From: Kosmotoga olearia TBF 19.5.1
GTDB lineage: Bacteria; Thermotogota; Thermotogae; Petrotogales; Kosmotogaceae
DNA length: 64,000 bases
Assembly (NCBI RefSeq): GCF_000023325.1
Contig: NC_012785.1
Span: 1,736,001 to 1,800,000 of the forward strand
Direction: 5' to 3'
Below are positions 39,456 to 49,090 of the stretch, in pieces. A program made the position numbers and the translations under genes. The stretch's first letter is position 1. The number at the start of each line of letters is the position of its first letter. The notes beneath the pieces were generated by a model. It searched no databases. It saw nothing but the letters and a program-made list of their open reading frames with translations, and was not told where the DNA came from.

Positions 39456-40040
39456 CGTTGTGCGTTGTACGTAACGACCGAGACTCGGGAGTCGAGAACC
39501 GAGATCCGGTGAAGAAAAATTAAAGAGCGAGAATGGATGTTGGAGACTGGAGCTTAGATAAAGATCGGGTATAGGGTCTGGGGTCTAGGTTGTAGAGAAA
39601 ATATTGAAAAGCAGAGATCTGAGAAAAAGATCGTTGTCGGTTGTGGGTCGTGCGTGAAGGCCAAAAAAACGAGAATCCGAGATGGCGAGAAGGCGAGAAG
39701 GCCGCTACGCGGCGGTACGAATCCCTTTCGGGATTGACACGAACTCCTGCGGAGTTGACTAGAACCACTACGTGGTTGTTCTGAACCGCTTCGCGGTTGA
39801 TTTATTACAACCTCGGAAATCTGGCTTGTCATCCTGAACTTGATTCAGGATCTATCATTCATGACTTTCGTATTCTCGTACTCTCAGTTCTCGAATACCG
39901 GATCTCGAATCTCGATGTTCTTAGCGAATAGCTTACTTTGTTTTTGATCAGGGAAAATGTTAAAATTCTGTGTAGGAAGTATCGTAATAGAAACTTTCAA
40001 AGATAGGATTTTCAGGCCGAAGGGATAGAGGGTTGGTTTT
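39456..40040. repeat. Composite CCGAGA repeat element with hairpin array (copy B)
   Basis: No gene is supported between the rRNA terminator and the GNAT gene. In order: GTTGTGCGTTGTACGT (39457-39472); CCGAGA units (39478-39507); a GATCGGGT-rich segment (39563-39597); GTTGTCGGTTGTGGGTCGT (39634-39652); CCGAGA units (39669-39690); the hairpin array (39700-39800); CCTGAACTTGATTCAGG hairpin (39829-39853); inverted CCGAGA-like units (39870-39918). The last 120 bases before the GNAT gene hold only AT-rich leader sequence. Confidence 0.85.
39700..39800 (+). repeat. Mini-hairpin array 3 (21-bp period)
   Basis: GCCGC-TAC-GCGGC (39701), AATCCC-TTTC-GGGATT (39720), AACTCC-TGC-GGAGTT (39742), AACCAC-TAC-GTGGTT (39763) and AACCGC-TTC-GCGGTT (39784). 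Spacers are GACACG, GACTAG and GTTCTG. Each stem has a different sequence but pairs perfectly. Confidence 0.85.
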
Positions 40041-40889
40041 ATGGGAGAAAGCTTTGTACCGCTTAGCGAGGTTTCCAAACTTGAGATTGTGGAACTATTG
40101 AATATGATTTTTCACGACTATGTGTTAAAGATGCACTGGAGTCTCGAGAATCTTGAGAGGGAGTTAAAGGAGAATGATGTATCCCTTTCTGATTCTTTTG
40201 TCATGTTTGAGGACGGTAGGAAGATAGGGATCGCTTTGTTGAGTGTGCGAAGAAAGAGGTGTCGTATTGCTTACATGGGGATTTTAAAGGCGTATCGCGG
40301 TACTGGACTTGGATTCCGCATGATGGATAAAATTGTTAATATATGTAAATGGCACGGTGCAAAGGAGATTGTACTTGAAGTCCCGGAAATGGACAGACAG
40401 GCCGTGCGTTTTTATGAAAAGTTTGGATTCAGAAAAAACCGGAGGCTTGTTACGTTCTATAAAAAACTTGTCAGAAAGGTTGACGATGGGAAGTACGAAA
40501 TCAAAAGCGGTGAATTGAATAAAGTGGTGGAGCTGGCTTACGAAAGCGTCTCACGTTTTAAGAGGAGGCCAAACTGGCATAGAGAGCCAGAGAATCTCAG
40601 GTGGTTGGAAGGTTATGAAGTATGTAAGGTGAAGGATAATGAAGGAAATGAAATAGGCAACTGTGTCTGGGGTTGTAAAGATGATGTTATCTATTTTATG
40701 GAGATTCTACCCGGAAAGGATGCCGGGTTCGATGAACTCCTTGATATATTACTGGATAATTTTTGCAAGAACTACAATTACATTATGATACCGCTTGTTC
40801 CTGAAGATGATCCTTTGTATGAATCTGCGATGAGAAAGGGATTCGATACAGTTGCATGGCATATAGAAATGGTTCTTAAACTTCATTGA
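40041..40889 (+). CDS. GNAT-family N-acetyltransferase
   Basis: A 282-residue protein with a GNAT domain in the first 150 residues. The acetyl-CoA loop is [15 protein letters not shown] (R-x-x-G-x-G) near residue 87, and the last motif is [14 protein letters not shown]. The second half ([19 protein letters not shown]...) looks like a degenerate second GNAT unit without the CoA loop. ATG 40041 with a modest GAGGG site. The substrate cannot be told. It lies 19 bases before panC, so the two may be co-transcribed, and directly downstream of a repeat element. Confidence 0.82.
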   Translation: MGESFVPLSEVSKLEIVELLNMIFHDYVLKMHWSLENLERELKENDVSLSDSFVMFEDGRKIGIALLSVRRKRCRIAYMGILKAYRGTGLGFRMMDKIVNICKWHGAKEIVLEVPEMDRQAVRFYEKFGFRKNRRLVTFYKKLVRKVDDGKYEIKSGELNKVVELAYESVSRFKRRPNWHREPENLRWLEGYEVCKVKDNEGNEIGNCVWGCKDDVIYFMEILPGKDAGFDELLDILLDNFCKNYNYIMIPLVPEDDPLYESAMRKGFDTVAWHIEMVLKLH

Positions 40890-40908
40890 ACACGGGAGGT
40901 TGGAAAAA

Positions 40909-41775
40909 GTGCGAGTTATTGAAAGCCCAAAGGAAATGCAAAAAATTGCCATAGATATTGAGAGAGAAGAAAAAAGCCATGGGTTTGTACCTACGATGGG
41001 GTATCTGCATGAGGGGCATCTCTCCCTCGTCAGGCAGGCAAGAATGGATAATGTTGTTGTTACGGTGAGCATTTTTGTAAATCCCACACAGTTTGGGCCC
41101 AACGAGGATTACGATAGATATCCCAGAGATGAGGAAAGGGATCTTTCTTTGTTGAGAGATCTTGATGTTGACTATGTTTTTATTCCGAAGGTTGAAGATA
41201 TGTATCCGGATAATTACTCCACATACGTTATTGTTGAAGATCTGACGGATGTTCTTTGTGGTGCCAGGCGTCCTGGACATTTTAAGGGGGTCGCCACGAT
41301 AGTGGCAAAGCTGTTCAATATAGTCAGACCCACGAAAGCCTATTTTGGCCAAAAAGATGCACAGCAGTTCAGAGTGCTCAAGCGAATGGCACGGGATCTG
41401 AATTTTCCGGTAGAACTGGTGGAAATGCCTATCGTCCGGGAAAAGGATGGCCTTGCTATGAGTTCAAGAAATGTGTATCTATCTCCCGAGGAAAGACAGG
41501 AGGCCTTGCTCATACACCAGGCGTTGCTCGCCGGACGAAAGCTCATAGAGGCGGGAGAGTTTGACCCTGAAAAGGTTAAATCGGAGATGTTAGCAATCTT
41601 GAGCAAAGGCCAGCGAATAAAGTCTGACTACGTCGAGATTGTTGATGAGGAGACGCTGTACCCTATCGAAAATCTCGAAGATACCACTAACGGGAAGGTT
41701 ATTTTAGCCATCGCCGCATTCGTTGGGAAAGCCCGACTTATAGATAATGAAATTGTAAATCTAAAAATGAAGTAG
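40909..41775 (+). CDS. panC: Pantothenate synthetase
   Basis: Joins pantoate and beta-alanine with ATP to make pantothenate, the coenzyme A precursor. Motifs: [19 protein letters not shown] with the HxGH nucleotide site (near residue 30), [34 protein letters not shown] and [20 protein letters not shown]. Start: GTG 40909, nine bases after GGGAGG; the TTG at 40900 overlaps that site and was rejected. The 288 residues are typical. panB and panD are not adjacent. The gene's end overlaps the converging cyclic-nucleotide-binding gene by 15 bases. Confidence 0.96.
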   Translation: MRVIESPKEMQKIAIDIEREEKSHGFVPTMGYLHEGHLSLVRQARMDNVVVTVSIFVNPTQFGPNEDYDRYPRDEERDLSLLRDLDVDYVFIPKVEDMYPDNYSTYVIVEDLTDVLCGARRPGHFKGVATIVAKLFNIVRPTKAYFGQKDAQQFRVLKRMARDLNFPVELVEMPIVREKDGLAMSSRNVYLSPEERQEALLIHQALLAGRKLIEAGEFDPEKVKSEMLAILSKGQRIKSDYVEIVDEETLYPIENLEDTTNGKVILAIAAFVGKARLIDNEIVNLKMK

Positions 41776-42849
41776 TTCTTTCTGGAAGTTCAGGAGATAA
41801 TCCATAAGAACGAGGCCGGCTTCCGGATTTTTCTTTATCGCTGTATTGAGAAAGGTATCTTTGTCTAAGACTACTATCTTTGATCCTTTGTTTGCTACTG
41901 CGGTGACATCCCATTTTCCGGCACAAAGGGTGTGGATTTCACCGAAGGATTCGCCTTTAGTTATCTCCTTTAACTTTAGGAAGCCGTTTTCTCTTTTTTT
42001 CACAAGACGAATCTCACCTGATATGACGAAATAAATCGCATCAGCTATTGTGCCGTTTTCAAAGATGACCATCTCATTTTCGATGATTCTCAGTTTGTTC
42101 GAGTATTGATCCTGAATATAACGCAAAAAGTCTTCGGAATAATTTGGGGTGCCAAAAGTAACTACGAAAGCCGATTCTTTCAAGCCGAGAGCCCTCAGCA
42201 TTTCATGAACGTATTTGGAGACGTAGTCAGGGGCTTCCTTCAGCAATTTGAGCATGAGCTCTATGGCACGGTCATTGCCCTCACGGCTTATTTCAGCAAG
42301 TGCCAGAAACATTCTGACAGGTCTTTCAAGGGGCGAGTTGGCAAACTGGCTGAGATAACTTTCAAGGTATGCAATTGCTCCATCGTAATCGCCCTTTCTC
42401 AAAAGGCTTACAGCTTTTCTGTAAAGAGGTTTCTCGCCTATTATGAGTGGCGGGTACTTATCAATAAAAAATTGGCGTTTTGCCGTGAGATGAGCCAGAA
42501 GTTCTTCAACAGAATTGTTTATTTCCTCATTTCTGTTTAGATGATAGGAAAGGCTTTCGATTATCCTTATGATTGCGTGATGAAGGACTTTTGGATGTTT
42601 TTTCATGAAATCGACAATTTCTTCTTTGCTTCCACACAGGAGAACTGTTTTTCCAACAGCGTAAACATCCCCGCTACTGTTAAACGTAACAAGACTTAAC
42701 GGATCGATAAAATCTCCAGACATGAAAATTCTGTCTTCATCATTTGGATTTTTTAGTATCGCACCACCACTTAAAACAATATAGAATTGGGATATATTTT
42801 GCCCTTTTCTAGAAATCTTTTTGTCTGCTTCAAAGGTGACTTCTTTCAC
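41761..42849 (-). CDS. Protein with two cyclic-nucleotide-binding-like domains
   Basis: A 362-residue protein. The C-terminal cNMP domain (about residues 240-355) is clear: [22 protein letters not shown] and [10 protein letters not shown], with the G-E of the phosphate cassette. The N-terminal domain (1-100) is a degenerate copy ([16 protein letters not shown]). Between them lies a TPR-like helical segment ([22 protein letters not shown], about 145-165). There is no C-terminal HTH, so it is not a Crp-type transcription factor. GTG start at 42849 after AGGTG. It may sense a nucleotide for protein-protein regulation; this is inference. It overlaps the end of panC. Confidence 0.75.
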   Translation of the reverse strand: MKEVTFEADKKISRKGQNISQFYIVLSGGAILKNPNDEDRIFMSGDFIDPLSLVTFNSSGDVYAVGKTVLLCGSKEEIVDFMKKHPKVLHHAIIRIIESLSYHLNRNEEINNSVEELLAHLTAKRQFFIDKYPPLIIGEKPLYRKAVSLLRKGDYDGAIAYLESYLSQFANSPLERPVRMFLALAEISREGNDRAIELMLKLLKEAPDYVSKYVHEMLRALGLKESAFVVTFGTPNYSEDFLRYIQDQYSNKLRIIENEMVIFENGTIADAIYFVISGEIRLVKKRENGFLKLKEITKGESFGEIHTLCAGKWDVTAVANKGSKIVVLDKDTFLNTAIKKNPEAGLVLMDYLLNFQKELLHF

Positions 42850-42884
42850 TTTGACACCTGCCTCTTCACAGAAATTTAGAAATA

Positions 42885-42907
42885 CCGTGCGCCAATTCGG
42901 CGCACGG
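42885..42907 (-). terminator. Terminator of fba-ackA
   Basis: CCGTGCGCC/GGCGCACGG, nine perfect pairs with a five-base loop, with a T-rich tail on the minus strand, just after the ackA stop. Confidence 0.8.
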
Positions 42908-42915
42908 CTGACAGA

Positions 42916-44139
42916 TTACCACAGTTTCAATTCTTTGATACCCTTCTCAACGATTTCTTTAGTGTCTCTTGCTATCACAAGTTCCTCGTTTGTCGGAACG
43001 ATGAGGACTTTTACTTTAGAATCAGGAGTGGAGATGATTTTCTCACAGGATTTACAGTCGTTTGCTTTTTCATCCAGGGTGATTCCTAAGTAACCAAGAT
43101 ATTTTTTGACGACATTCTCACGAAGATAAGGGCTGTTTTCGCCGACACCAGCGGTGAAGGCTATCGCGTCAACACCGTTCATAGCAGCGGTGTATGCGCC
43201 TATGTATTTGGCTATTCTGTATTCGTAGATATCGTGAGCGAGTTTACACACAGGATCGTTGGCAATAGCACCTTCTTCTATCTCACGCATGTCGCTGTAT
43301 TTACCGTCCGTTAGGCCAAGCATTCCGCTTTTTTTATTCAGCAGATCGTTAATTTCTTTCGGGGTTAAGCCTTCCTGTTCCTGAAGGAAAACGACAATTG
43401 CTGGATCAATGTCACCGCTTCTGGTGCCCATAACGAGCCCTTCAAGGGGGGTAAATCCCATAGATGTATCGACAGAACGACCGCGATCTATTGCGGCAAT
43501 TGAAGCTCCGTTCCCGATATGAGCGGTTATTATTTTTAATTCATTTAAGGGTTTCCCGAGGATTTCTGCTACTCTTGCAGCTACATATCTGTGGCTGGTA
43601 CCGTGAAATCCGTACCTTCTGATCTTGTACTTTCGATAGTATTCTTTCGGGATAGCGTATAGATAAGCTTTTTCCGGCATTGACTGGTGAAAGGCTGTGT
43701 CAAATACCGCTACATGAGGGACATCTGGCAATAATTCCATGGCCGCTTTTATACCCTGAATGTTTGGTGGGTTGTGAAGAGGAGCAAGAAAAGCGTTCGC
43801 TTCGATCTCTTTGATTACCCTGTCATCTATCAAAACAGAGGAAGCGAATAATTCTCCACCATGGACCACCCTGTGACCGACGGCATCGATTTCATTGATA
43901 TTTTCAATAACACCTGTTTCTTTGTCTGTAAGTGTTTTAATAACGAGATCGAGCCCTTCTTTGTGATTGGAGATTACTTTTTCAATGGTGATCTTTTCTT
44001 TCCCTTTTTTGTGTTTGAGCCTTGAACCATCGATTCCGATTCTTTCAACGATGCCCTTTGCCAGAACTAATTCGTTCTTCATATCGAGCAGCTGGTACTT
44101 TATTGATGAGGATCCGCAGTTAACAACGAGAATTTTCAC
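42916..44139 (-). CDS. ackA: Acetate kinase
   Basis: Makes ATP from acetyl phosphate, the energy-conserving last step of acetate formation during sugar fermentation. Motifs: KILVVNCGSSSIKYQLLD (residues 2-19), HRVVHGGE, FDTAFHQSMP, YGFHGTSH and HIGNGASIAAI. The 407-residue length is normal. Start: GTG 44139, with GGAGG nine bases upstream; a GTG at 44148 overlaps the site. It follows fba after 20 bases, so aldolase and acetate kinase are probably co-transcribed. pta is not in the window. Confidence 0.96.
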   Translation of the reverse strand: MKILVVNCGSSSIKYQLLDMKNELVLAKGIVERIGIDGSRLKHKKGKEKITIEKVISNHKEGLDLVIKTLTDKETGVIENINEIDAVGHRVVHGGELFASSVLIDDRVIKEIEANAFLAPLHNPPNIQGIKAAMELLPDVPHVAVFDTAFHQSMPEKAYLYAIPKEYYRKYKIRRYGFHGTSHRYVAARVAEILGKPLNELKIITAHIGNGASIAAIDRGRSVDTSMGFTPLEGLVMGTRSGDIDPAIVVFLQEQEGLTPKEINDLLNKKSGMLGLTDGKYSDMREIEEGAIANDPVCKLAHDIYEYRIAKYIGAYTAAMNGVDAIAFTAGVGENSPYLRENVVKKYLGYLGITLDEKANDCKSCEKIISTPDSKVKVLIVPTNEELVIARDTKEIVEKGIKELKLW

Positions 44140-44159
44140 CAACGCCACCTCCAGCAGAT

Positions 44160-45104
44160 TCAGGCTTTATTTGAACAACCTAATAGTCTCATTCGTGCTT
44201 TGATAACTTCTTTAACGTATTCCTTAGCTGTCTTGAAATATTTTCTCGGGTCAAATTCGCCAGGATTGTTGGTTAAGAATTCTCTAAGACCAGCAACATA
44301 TGCCATTCTTAGATCTGTATCGGTATTGACTTTGTTGATTCCAAATTTAACGGCTTTCTTCAGTATATCCGAAGGAACTCCTTTGGCTCCTTTGAAGTTA
44401 GCACCATAACTTTCAGCAAGCTTTACAATATCTTCTGGAACACTTGAAGCTCCATGCAGAACGAGAGGAATTCCTGTGAGCTCTTTGACCTTCTTCAATC
44501 TATCAAAATCCAGTTTTGCTTCACCTTTGAATTTAAAAGCGCCATGACTCGTTCCAATAGCTGGAGCAAGGAAATCAACGCCCGTATTTTCAACAAATTC
44601 CTTCGCTTCGTTTGGATCAACTAATACGGCTTCGTGTTCAGCAACAACGACATTATCTTCTATACCAACCAATCTTCCAAGCTCTGCCTCAACGGAGACG
44701 CCAACACTATGAGCTATTTCCACTATTTTTTTAGTTTCTTCAAGATTTTTCTCAAAGGGGTATTCGGAAGCATCTATCATGACAGAAGAGTATCCTGCTT
44801 TAATGGCTTCCATAATAATGTTAAAATGTTTGCCGTGATCCAGATGAAGTGCTACCGGAACCGGTACAGTATTTGCAAAAGCTCTTACCATCGAAACGAA
44901 GAGTTGTGCTCCTCTTCTGATATCACCATTTCCAGCGTACTTTATCGCACCTTCAGATGTTTCAATGATTATTGGTGCATTTTCTTCAATACCCGCGTCA
45001 ATAATAGCGTGTAGAAACTCAAGATTGTTGATATTTAGCGCTGGAACAGCATAACCCTCTTTACTCGCCTTTTCAAGAATATCTTTTGTGTTGACATACG
45101 GCAT
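44160..45104 (-). CDS. fba: Fructose-bisphosphate aldolase, class II
   Basis: Zinc-dependent cleavage of fructose 1,6-bisphosphate. The N-terminus has VPALNINNLEFLHAII, then ALHLDHGKHF with the catalytic Asp and first zinc His, SVEAELGRLVGIED with the Glu, GTSHGAFKF with a zinc His, and LHGASSVP with the last. The 314-residue length fits the class IIB type. ATG 45104 after AAGGAGGGG. First gene of the fba-ackA pair, with its own promoter. The tagatose-bisphosphate version of this family cannot be fully excluded from sequence alone. Confidence 0.93.
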   Translation of the reverse strand: MPYVNTKDILEKASKEGYAVPALNINNLEFLHAIIDAGIEENAPIIIETSEGAIKYAGNGDIRRGAQLFVSMVRAFANTVPVPVALHLDHGKHFNIIMEAIKAGYSSVMIDASEYPFEKNLEETKKIVEIAHSVGVSVEAELGRLVGIEDNVVVAEHEAVLVDPNEAKEFVENTGVDFLAPAIGTSHGAFKFKGEAKLDFDRLKKVKELTGIPLVLHGASSVPEDIVKLAESYGANFKGAKGVPSDILKKAVKFGINKVNTDTDLRMAYVAGLREFLTNNPGEFDPRKYFKTAKEYVKEVIKARMRLLGCSNKA

Positions 45105-45126
45105 AATATCCCCTCCTTCGGTTATG

Positions 45127-45155
45127 ATTATAACATCTCAATATTTATGTCAGAA
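45127..45155 (-). promoter_or_regulatory. Promoter of fba-ackA
   Basis: On the minus strand TTCTGA (45155-45150), a 17-base spacer and TATAAT (45132-45127), 22 bases before the fba ATG. Confidence 0.55.
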
Positions 45156-45181
45156 TATGCTTACACGTGTAACCGATGTTT

Positions 45182-46213
45182 TCATACAATGTTTGCTCTC
45201 CATTTTCCGGTACTTTCAGTAACAAGTCCTTCGAGCTGCAACCGTGTGAGTTCCAGTAGGAGTTCAGTGTGTTCAAGTTTGGTGTGTTCTAGAAGCTCTG
45301 AAAATTCAAGTTCACCAAATTCGGAGAGTACTTTTAAGACCGATGACTTTATTTGAATGTCCTTGGATGAACTTCTAGAAACAGTAGGAAATTCTTCCAA
45401 TATGTCTTCAATCGATAAGATTAGTTTGGCGCCATTCTGGATTAACCAGTTCGTCCCTTCTGAACTTCGTTTGTTTATATCTCCGGGAATAGCAAAGACA
45501 TCACGTCCATTATCCAGAGCTAGTCTGGCAGTGATAAGTGAACCACTCCTCTTTGTAGCTTCCACGACGAGAACGGCTTTCGATAAGCCAACAATGATTC
45601 TGTTCCTCCTTGGAAAATTGTATTTCATTGGAGGAGTACCAGGAAGGAACTCGCTTACTATACAGCCATGTTCAGTTATGAAAGAGAATAGTTTACGATT
45701 GCTTTTTGGATAAACGATGTCTATTCCAGAGCCGAGGACTGCCACGGTCTTTCCAGTTGATTGCAGGCTTCCGCGGTGTGCTGCTCCGTCTATCCCCACA
45801 GCCAGACCGCTGATTATGCAAAGTCCGGCATTATCCAATTCACGCGAAAAACTTTCAGCCAGTTTCAATCCGTATTGTGTGGCCTTGCGAGAACCAACAA
45901 TAGCCAGCGAATTTTCTTCATTGAGTATATCCGGGTTTCCTTCATAAAAAAGAACTGGAGGTGGAAAAAGACTGGCTTTCAGTTTTTCAGGGTATTGTTG
46001 GTCCTGAAAGGTTATGAAATTTCTGAATTCTTTGAGTTTTTTTTCGACGCTTCGGCATTTTGAGATTATTTGCTTCTGCTTTCGCTCGTTCAATAGTTCT
46101 ATACGGCTGGTTGTGAGTTCTTTTAACCCGATATTATGTGATTGCAAAATCGAGAGATCATCAACAGTTAGATCTCCCGCTAAAGCCAGTATCGCGTATT
46201 CTAACCTATTCAT
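45182..46213 (-). CDS. dprA: DNA processing protein DprA
   Basis: Loads RecA on incoming single-stranded DNA during natural transformation. The Rossmann-like domain carries AIVGSRKATQYGLKLAESF, GLAVGIDGAAHRGSL, VLGSGIDIVYPKSNRKL and PGDINKRSSEGTNWLIQNGA, all diagnostic. A small C-terminal winged helix (LEFSELLEHTKLEHTELLLELTRLQLEG, given by its key part ELLLELTRLQLEG) closes the protein. The 343-residue length is typical. ATG 46213 lies three bases after the hslU stop, at the end of a seven-gene run; this position next to topA is common in bacteria. Confidence 0.95.
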   Translation of the reverse strand: MNRLEYAILALAGDLTVDDLSILQSHNIGLKELTTSRIELLNERKQKQIISKCRSVEKKLKEFRNFITFQDQQYPEKLKASLFPPPVLFYEGNPDILNEENSLAIVGSRKATQYGLKLAESFSRELDNAGLCIISGLAVGIDGAAHRGSLQSTGKTVAVLGSGIDIVYPKSNRKLFSFITEHGCIVSEFLPGTPPMKYNFPRRNRIIVGLSKAVLVVEATKRSGSLITARLALDNGRDVFAIPGDINKRSSEGTNWLIQNGAKLILSIEDILEEFPTVSRSSSKDIQIKSSVLKVLSEFGELEFSELLEHTKLEHTELLLELTRLQLEGLVTESTGKWRANIV

Positions 46214-46216
46214 AGC

Positions 46217-47611
46217 TCACAGGATAAATGCGCTCAAATCCTCATCGGCCAGGATTTCTTTTATTCTCGTGTTTACGTAATCTTCGGTGATAATAACCTT
46301 TGGTTCAGAAACGTCGGGTGCTTCAAAGGAGATTTCCTCGAGAACCTTTTCTACAACTGTGTACAATCTTCTGGCCCCGATATTTTCAATCCTTTCGTTC
46401 AGGTCATGAGCAACGCGTGCGATTTCTTTGAGACCTGCTTCAGTGAATTCAAGGGTGATCCCTTCTGTTTCCAGAAGGGCTTTGTACTGTTTGGTGATAG
46501 CGTTTTTGGGTTCTGTGAGTATTCTCAGGAAATCCTGCTCTGTCAAAGGGTTCAGTTCAACGCGTATGGGAAATCTACCCTGAAATTCCGGTATGAGGTC
46601 GGAGGGCTTCGCAAGATGGAAAGCACCTGCTGCAATGAACAGTATGAAATCGGTCCTTACAGGTCCATATTTGGTGTTAATCGTTGTTCCCTCGATTATT
46701 GGCAGAAGGTCTCTCTGCACACCTTCTCTGGAGACATCGGGTCCGTGGCTTCCGCGGGCGGTAACTTTGTCGATTTCATCTATGAAAACGATACCCCTGT
46801 TTTCAACTCGTTCGATGGCTTCTGCGATAACCTTATCCATATCCAGAAGTTTCTCGGATTCGATCGGCAGAAGGACTTTTCTGGCTTCTGCTACCGACAT
46901 TCTCTTCTTTTTCTTTCTTTTTGGGAGCATGTCGCCAAACATGCCGGACATATCTATTCCCATTTCTTCCATACCGGGAATCATTATCATCTGCTTTGGC
47001 TGTTCCTCAAGTTCGATTTCGATCTGGAGGTTTTCCAGTTCGCCGTCTCTCAATTTTTGACGATATTCTTCCCTTTTTCTCCGCAGATTTTCCGCTTCTT
47101 CCGGGGAGATTCTTTGCTGGGGGACGCCCTGGAAGAGTTCGAAGATGTTTTTCGGCTGGCCCGCTCTGTGTTTCAATCCTGGGACAAGCGCTTCAAGTAT
47201 CCGGTCCTCTACGAACTGCTTTGCTTTTTCTTCTACTTCCTTCATTTTTTCCTGTTTTACCATGTTGACGCCAAAGGCCACCAATTCGCGGATCATGGAA
47301 TCCACATTTTTACCGACGTAACCCACTTCTGTGAAGCGGGTGGCTTCAACCTTTATGAACGGGGATTTTGATAATTCCGCCAGTCTCCTGGCAATCTCGG
47401 TTTTACCCACACCGGTAGGCCCGATCATGAGGATATTTTTGGGTATGATTTCCTTTCTGACATCTTCCGGTAGTTTCTGCCGTCTGATTCTGTTTCTCAA
47501 GGCTACCGCTACGGCACGTTTCGCTTCCGCCTGGCCTACGATGTATTTGTCCAGCTCTTCGACTATTTTTTTTGGGGTAAGCTGTGCCAGATCTTCGTCT
47601 ATCTGTGGCAT
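46217..47611 (-). CDS. hslU: ATP-dependent protease ATPase subunit HslU
   Basis: AAA+ unfoldase of the HslUV protease. Walker A is GPTGVGKTEIARRLAEL (near residue 60), Walker B is IVFIDEID, the pore loop GYVGK is followed by NVDSMIRELV, and the C-terminus ends in DLSAFIL, which inserts into HslV. An I domain with many Glu/Lys lies between residues 110 and 240. Start: ATG 47611 overlaps the hslV stop by one base (TAATG) with GGAGGTG upstream; the longer frame to 47665 was rejected. The 464-residue length fits. Confidence 0.97.
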   Translation of the reverse strand: MPQIDEDLAQLTPKKIVEELDKYIVGQAEAKRAVAVALRNRIRRQKLPEDVRKEIIPKNILMIGPTGVGKTEIARRLAELSKSPFIKVEATRFTEVGYVGKNVDSMIRELVAFGVNMVKQEKMKEVEEKAKQFVEDRILEALVPGLKHRAGQPKNIFELFQGVPQQRISPEEAENLRRKREEYRQKLRDGELENLQIEIELEEQPKQMIMIPGMEEMGIDMSGMFGDMLPKRKKKKRMSVAEARKVLLPIESEKLLDMDKVIAEAIERVENRGIVFIDEIDKVTARGSHGPDVSREGVQRDLLPIIEGTTINTKYGPVRTDFILFIAAGAFHLAKPSDLIPEFQGRFPIRVELNPLTEQDFLRILTEPKNAITKQYKALLETEGITLEFTEAGLKEIARVAHDLNERIENIGARRLYTVVEKVLEEISFEAPDVSEPKVIITEDYVNTRIKEILADEDLSAFIL

Positions 47612-48156
47612 TATTTTTTCACCTCCAGGGCTTCTACGGTGAAGTTCGAGTTGGTGTAAATGCATATCTCACTCGCTATTTTCATCGCCTGTTTGGCTAT
47701 TCCTTCGGCATCCATGTCTGTATTTCTGAGTAGGGCCTGGGCAGCGGCAAGTGCATATGGTCCGCCAGAGCCGATAGCGATGACGTTTTCATCGGGTTGA
47801 ATCACTTCGCCGTTTCCCGAGATAAGTAAGATATTGTCCGTATCGGCAACGAGAAGTAGCGCTTCAAGATTCCGGAGTATCTTGTTCGTTCTCCATTCTT
47901 TTGCAAGGTTCACTGCTGCTCTTAAAAGGCTTGAATTGCTTTCGCGGTATTTTTCTTCGAATTTTTCGAAGAGCGTCAGGGCGTCGGCTACCGAACCGGC
48001 AAATCCGGCAAGTACTTTGCCGTCTCCAAGTTTTCTCACTTTTCTAGCTGAACCTTTCATTACCGTTGCGCCGAGAGTGATTTGCCCATCACCTGCAATT
48101 ACCGTTTTACCGTTTCTTCTGACAGCGAGTATCGTTGTTCCATGCATTTGTTCCAT
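47611..48156 (-). CDS. hslV: ATP-dependent protease subunit HslV
   Basis: Proteasome-like peptidase that forms a double hexamer. After removal of the short propeptide, the N-terminal Thr of [19 protein letters not shown] is the nucleophile; the conserved GDGQITLG and the Gly-rich [13 protein letters not shown] follow. The 181-residue length is right. ATG 48156 after GGAGGTG. The propeptide is only about six residues, as usual for HslV. It sits between ddl and hslU and is coupled to hslU. Confidence 0.97.
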   Translation of the reverse strand: MEQMHGTTILAVRRNGKTVIAGDGQITLGATVMKGSARKVRKLGDGKVLAGFAGSVADALTLFEKFEEKYRESNSSLLRAAVNLAKEWRTNKILRNLEALLLVADTDNILLISGNGEVIQPDENVIAIGSGGPYALAAAQALLRNTDMDAEGIAKQAMKIASEICIYTNSNFTVEALEVKK

Positions 48157-48172
48157 TCTTTCACCTCCAGTT

Positions 48173-49090
48173 TCAATCAGGTTTCAGGGCTTCTTTAACT
48201 ATCAAATCGATGAGTTCTTCAAATCCCATCCCTGCGGCCCGGGCGGACACCGGCAGATCGCTGAGGTCCGTTAAGCCCGGGATGGTATTTACTTCGAGAA
48301 AGTAAAATTGATTTTCTTTAAGTATGCCGTCTATCCTGGCGAAATGCCTGCAACCCAGAGCGGTGAATATTCTTTTTGATAGTTTCTTTATCTCCTCTTT
48401 GAGTTTATCATCTATGGGGGCCGGAACAATAAATTCCGTGAGACCCGCTGTATATTTTGCTTCGTAATCGTAAAAGCGCCGTTTGGGTTTGAGTTCGAGA
48501 ATTGGCAGAACGACAGGTTGGCCACCTTTTTCAATGATGGATATCGTTAGCTCACGTCCTTTTATATACTCTTCGAGTATCAACGTTTTGTATTCTTTTA
48601 GAACTTTCGTGGTTTTGTTTTGAAGCTCCTCAAATGTGTCGCATATATAGACTCCGATGCTTGAGCCTTCGTTCGCTGGCTTTATAACCGCAGGAAAGTG
48701 TTTCCAGCCTTCCAGTTCTTCTTCTGAGGTTATGGTCTTCCAGCGGGGCATGGTGATCGTGTTTGAAAGGAGTTTGTAGGTGAGGTTTTTATTGAAACAA
48801 ATGGCGCTAACGAGACTATCTGAGCCAATGTACTCTATGCCGAATAGTTCGAGAAGGGACTGAATTTTGCCATCTTCGCCAAATTTTCCGTGGAGCGCGA
48901 TGAAGACCAGATCAGTATCCCTGAGCTTTGCAAGTTCGGTAATATTATCGGCTCTCAAGTCGAAAGCATCCACGATGTATCCGAGCTTTTCCAGAGCATT
49001 TATAACATTTGAACCACTCTTCAAAGAAATAGGCCGTTCCTTCGAAAGCCCACCATAAAGCACGGTGATTCTTCGACGAAGTTCATTCAT
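48173..49090 (-). CDS. ddl: D-alanine--D-alanine ligase
   Basis: ATP-grasp enzyme that makes the D-Ala-D-Ala dipeptide of peptidoglycan. Motifs: [57 protein letters not shown] and [24 protein letters not shown] (key part EVNTIPGLT with Mg ligands). The 305-residue length is typical. ATG 49090 lies eight bases inside the end of topA, so translation is coupled. Together with alr, also in this run, it forms the D-alanine branch of cell-wall synthesis. Confidence 0.96.
   Translation of the reverse strand: MNELRRRITVLYGGLSKERPISLKSGSNVINALEKLGYIVDAFDLRADNITELAKLRDTDLVFIALHGKFGEDGKIQSLLELFGIEYIGSDSLVSAICFNKNLTYKLLSNTITMPRWKTITSEEELEGWKHFPAVIKPANEGSSIGVYICDTFEELQNKTTKVLKEYKTLILEEYIKGRELTISIIEKGGQPVVLPILELKPKRRFYDYEAKYTAGLTEFIVPAPIDDKLKEEIKKLSKRIFTALGCRHFARIDGILKENQFYFLEVNTIPGLTDLSDLPVSARAAGMGFEELIDLIVKEALKPD

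Noticed and set aside
39554-39832. 92-codon minus-strand frame with PRSG heptads
   Set aside because: It is a by-product of the 21-bp hairpin period; no ribosome site and no known family, so it is treated as repeat DNA.
46406-47371. 321-codon plus-strand frame opposite hslU
   Set aside because: Antisense shadow of a real AAA+ gene with Phe-rich nonsense composition and no start signal.
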